Position numbers and translations under genes: made by a program
Shown here: positions 12,378 through 13,165 of the stretch, piece by piece
How positions within the stretch are numbered: the stretch's first letter is position 1
How the letters are laid out: every line of letters starts with the position of its first letter
Assembly: GCA_026770585.1 (NCBI GenBank)
Contig: MU646355.1
Coordinates: 737,920 to 751,084, forward strand
Origin: Baffinella frigidus
Taxonomy: Eukaryota > Cryptophyceae > Cryptomonadales > Baffinellaceae
Length of the DNA: 13,165 nt
Reading direction: 5' to 3'
Notes under the pieces: generated by a model
What the model saw: only the letters and a program-made list of their open reading frames with translations
Databases searched by the model: none
What the model was told of the DNA's origin: nothing

Positions 12378-12590
12378 AAATCGTCTTGACCCCTTTTCAC
12401 GGCCCCGTGGGCAGAATTTCGGATTTAACGTCCTGTTAAGTCACTCACTTCTGAGCTGACGTGTTTTGAGGGTTCCCAAATCGTGTGCATAAATGTCCTT
12501 GTACAGAGCATGTACGTACCTGCTTAGTCCATACATGTATTTTACATCTGTATCGTAGTACTCAACGAAGCGACCGGCACGCCCGGATAG

Positions 12591-12635
12591 GTAGTGGCGA
12601 CTTTGAGGCAGCATCTGGACCTCGTCTCGCAAATT
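12591..12635 (+). pseudogene. 45-bp WD exon, copy 1 (most diverged)
   Basis: Reads VVATLRQHLDLVSQI after GATAG. The donor position is AT instead of GT, so it could not be spliced like copy 2. Confidence 0.5.
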
Positions 12636-12786
12636 ATGTGCATAAATGTCCTTTTAAAAGTCTTTTACAGGACATGTACGTGCGTGTATAGTGTACACAT
12701 GTATGTTTTTAGTACGTGTTCAGTCTATACATGTATTTGTCACGCCTCTTGTGGTACTAAACGAAGCGATCGGCATGCCCCGTTAG

Positions 12787-12831
12787 GTAGTGGCGGTGTT
12801 TGATGAGCATCAAGACTTCGTCTCGCAAATC
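12787..12831 (+). CDS. Candidate 45-bp WD40 micro-exon
   Basis: CCCCGTTAG acceptor, 15 codons reading VVAVFDEHQDFVSQI, then GTGCGC, close to the GTGCGT donor of exon 1. It enters and leaves in phase 0. EHQDFV fits the H-x-x-x-V opening of a WD blade, and the exon joins in phase after AEWTLK of the exon at 11825. Of four copies in the array only this one has both splice signals. Differences between copies include synonymous and conservative ones (GAT/GAG, D/E; GTG/ACA-type V/T). A 15-codon exon is short, so the call depends on the repeated in-frame pattern and needs transcript evidence. The minus strand also reads openly in one copy (RDEVQML...), which I consider the shadow. Confidence 0.4.
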
Positions 12832-12939
12832 GTGCGCCTAGATATCCTTTTGAACTCCATTTACGTACATGTATAATCCCTACATGTATTATTCATCCCT
12901 CTCCTGGTACTAAGCTAATCTCCCGCAACGCCCCGTTAG

Positions 12940-12984
12940 GTGGTGGCGGTGTTCGATGAGCATCAAGACTTCGTCTTGCAAATG
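12940..12984 (+). pseudogene. 45-bp WD exon, copy 3
   Basis: Reads VVAVFDEHQDFVLQM after CGTTAG. Followed by GTTGCAC, a poor donor. Confidence 0.45.
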
Positions 12985-13082
12985 TTGCACATAAATGTCA
13001 TTGTATAGTCCATTTACGTACGTTGACATTCTATACATGTATTATTGTGGTACTAAACGAAGCGATCGGCACGCCCCGTTAG

Positions 13083-13127
13083 GTAGTGGCGACATTCGAG
13101 GAGCATCAAGACTTCGTCTCGCACATC
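13083..13127 (+). pseudogene. 45-bp WD exon, copy 4
   Basis: Reads VVATFEEHQDFVSHI after CGTTAG. Followed by TTGCAC, no GT donor. Confidence 0.45.
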
Positions 13128-13165
13128 TTGCACATAAATGTACGTACACATTGTATGTACGTACC

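Larger units (their letters stand above)
12033..12443. repeat. Duplicated intron segment (two copies)
   Basis: About 59 bp containing CCCCGTGGGCAGAA and CGGATTT, ending TTAAGTCA, are present at 12033-12091 and 12385-12443. Each lies downstream of a propeller-exon copy, so the whole exon-plus-intron block was duplicated. One copy then received a family-L piece and the other a family-D element. Confidence 0.8.
12478..13165. repeat. Tandem array of ~145-195-bp units carrying a micro-exon
   Basis: Four units with GTACTNAACGAAGCGAYCGG, then the GTTAGGTAGTGG junction, GACTTCGTCTCGCAAAT and CATAAATGTCCTT, separated by variable AT-rich stretches of TACATGTA and GTACGTAC palindromes. Unit anchors are at 12558, 12754, 12907 and 13050. 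A partial unit precedes them (12478-12540), and the array runs off the right edge. Confidence 0.88.

Noticed and set aside
12441-12632. Minus-strand RDEVQML open frame in the right-hand array
   Set aside because: Three of four copies have TAG at the same position and no convincing acceptor, whereas the plus-strand reading keeps AG|G acceptors and 15 open codons in all four.
12478-13165. CRISPR-like array
   Set aside because: Units are about 145-195 bp, diverged and unevenly spaced, without short identical repeats and unique spacers.

Overview
This looks like nuclear DNA of a single-celled eukaryote, most likely an alga with a large, repeat-filled genome. The genes are split into short GC-rich exons. 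Donor sites are often GTGCGT-like (one candidate is GC) and acceptors are usually AG|G. There are many degenerate TTTAGGG-type (plant/green-algal/dinoflagellate-type) telomere-like tracts. No bacterial operon structure, RNA gene or CRISPR array is visible. A green alga is my first guess from the GTGCGY donors and TTTAGGG tracts. A dinoflagellate is the main alternative. Neither can be proved from this window.

Layout. Two divergent genes share a 427-bp intergenic region (5987-6413). On the minus strand is a PDZ-domain protein (exons 5986-5789, 5584-5483 and 5363-5106 or to a stop at 5064). On the plus strand is a WD40-repeat protein whose first exon is 6414-6656. Further plus-strand WD/beta-propeller-like exons can be read at 8989-~9045, 11825-11925 and 12787-12831; they may belong to the same gene, whose introns would be 0.9-2.8 kb long. 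At the left, on the minus strand, two short exons (2341-2290 and 255-170) join in phase into a MORN repeat, so a third gene runs off the left edge. A possible proline/glutamine-rich minus-strand exon lies at 3409-3359.

Almost everything else is repeats: at least ten families of short palindromic, MITE-like elements of about 110-190 bp (several present 2-4 times), 20-, 24-, 15- and 43-bp tandem repeats, a ~440-bp degenerate telomere-like array, and segmental duplications.

The most striking property is that nearly every candidate exon has one or more partial, decaying copies nearby in the same orientation. These copies usually keep one splice junction: MORN exons, WD exon 1, WD exon 2 (4 copies), the propeller exon (6 copies) and the 45-bp WD exon (3 copies). 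MITEs have inserted into and between these copies. The result reads as introns built by repeated local duplication of exon edges, telomere-like tracts and MITE insertion.
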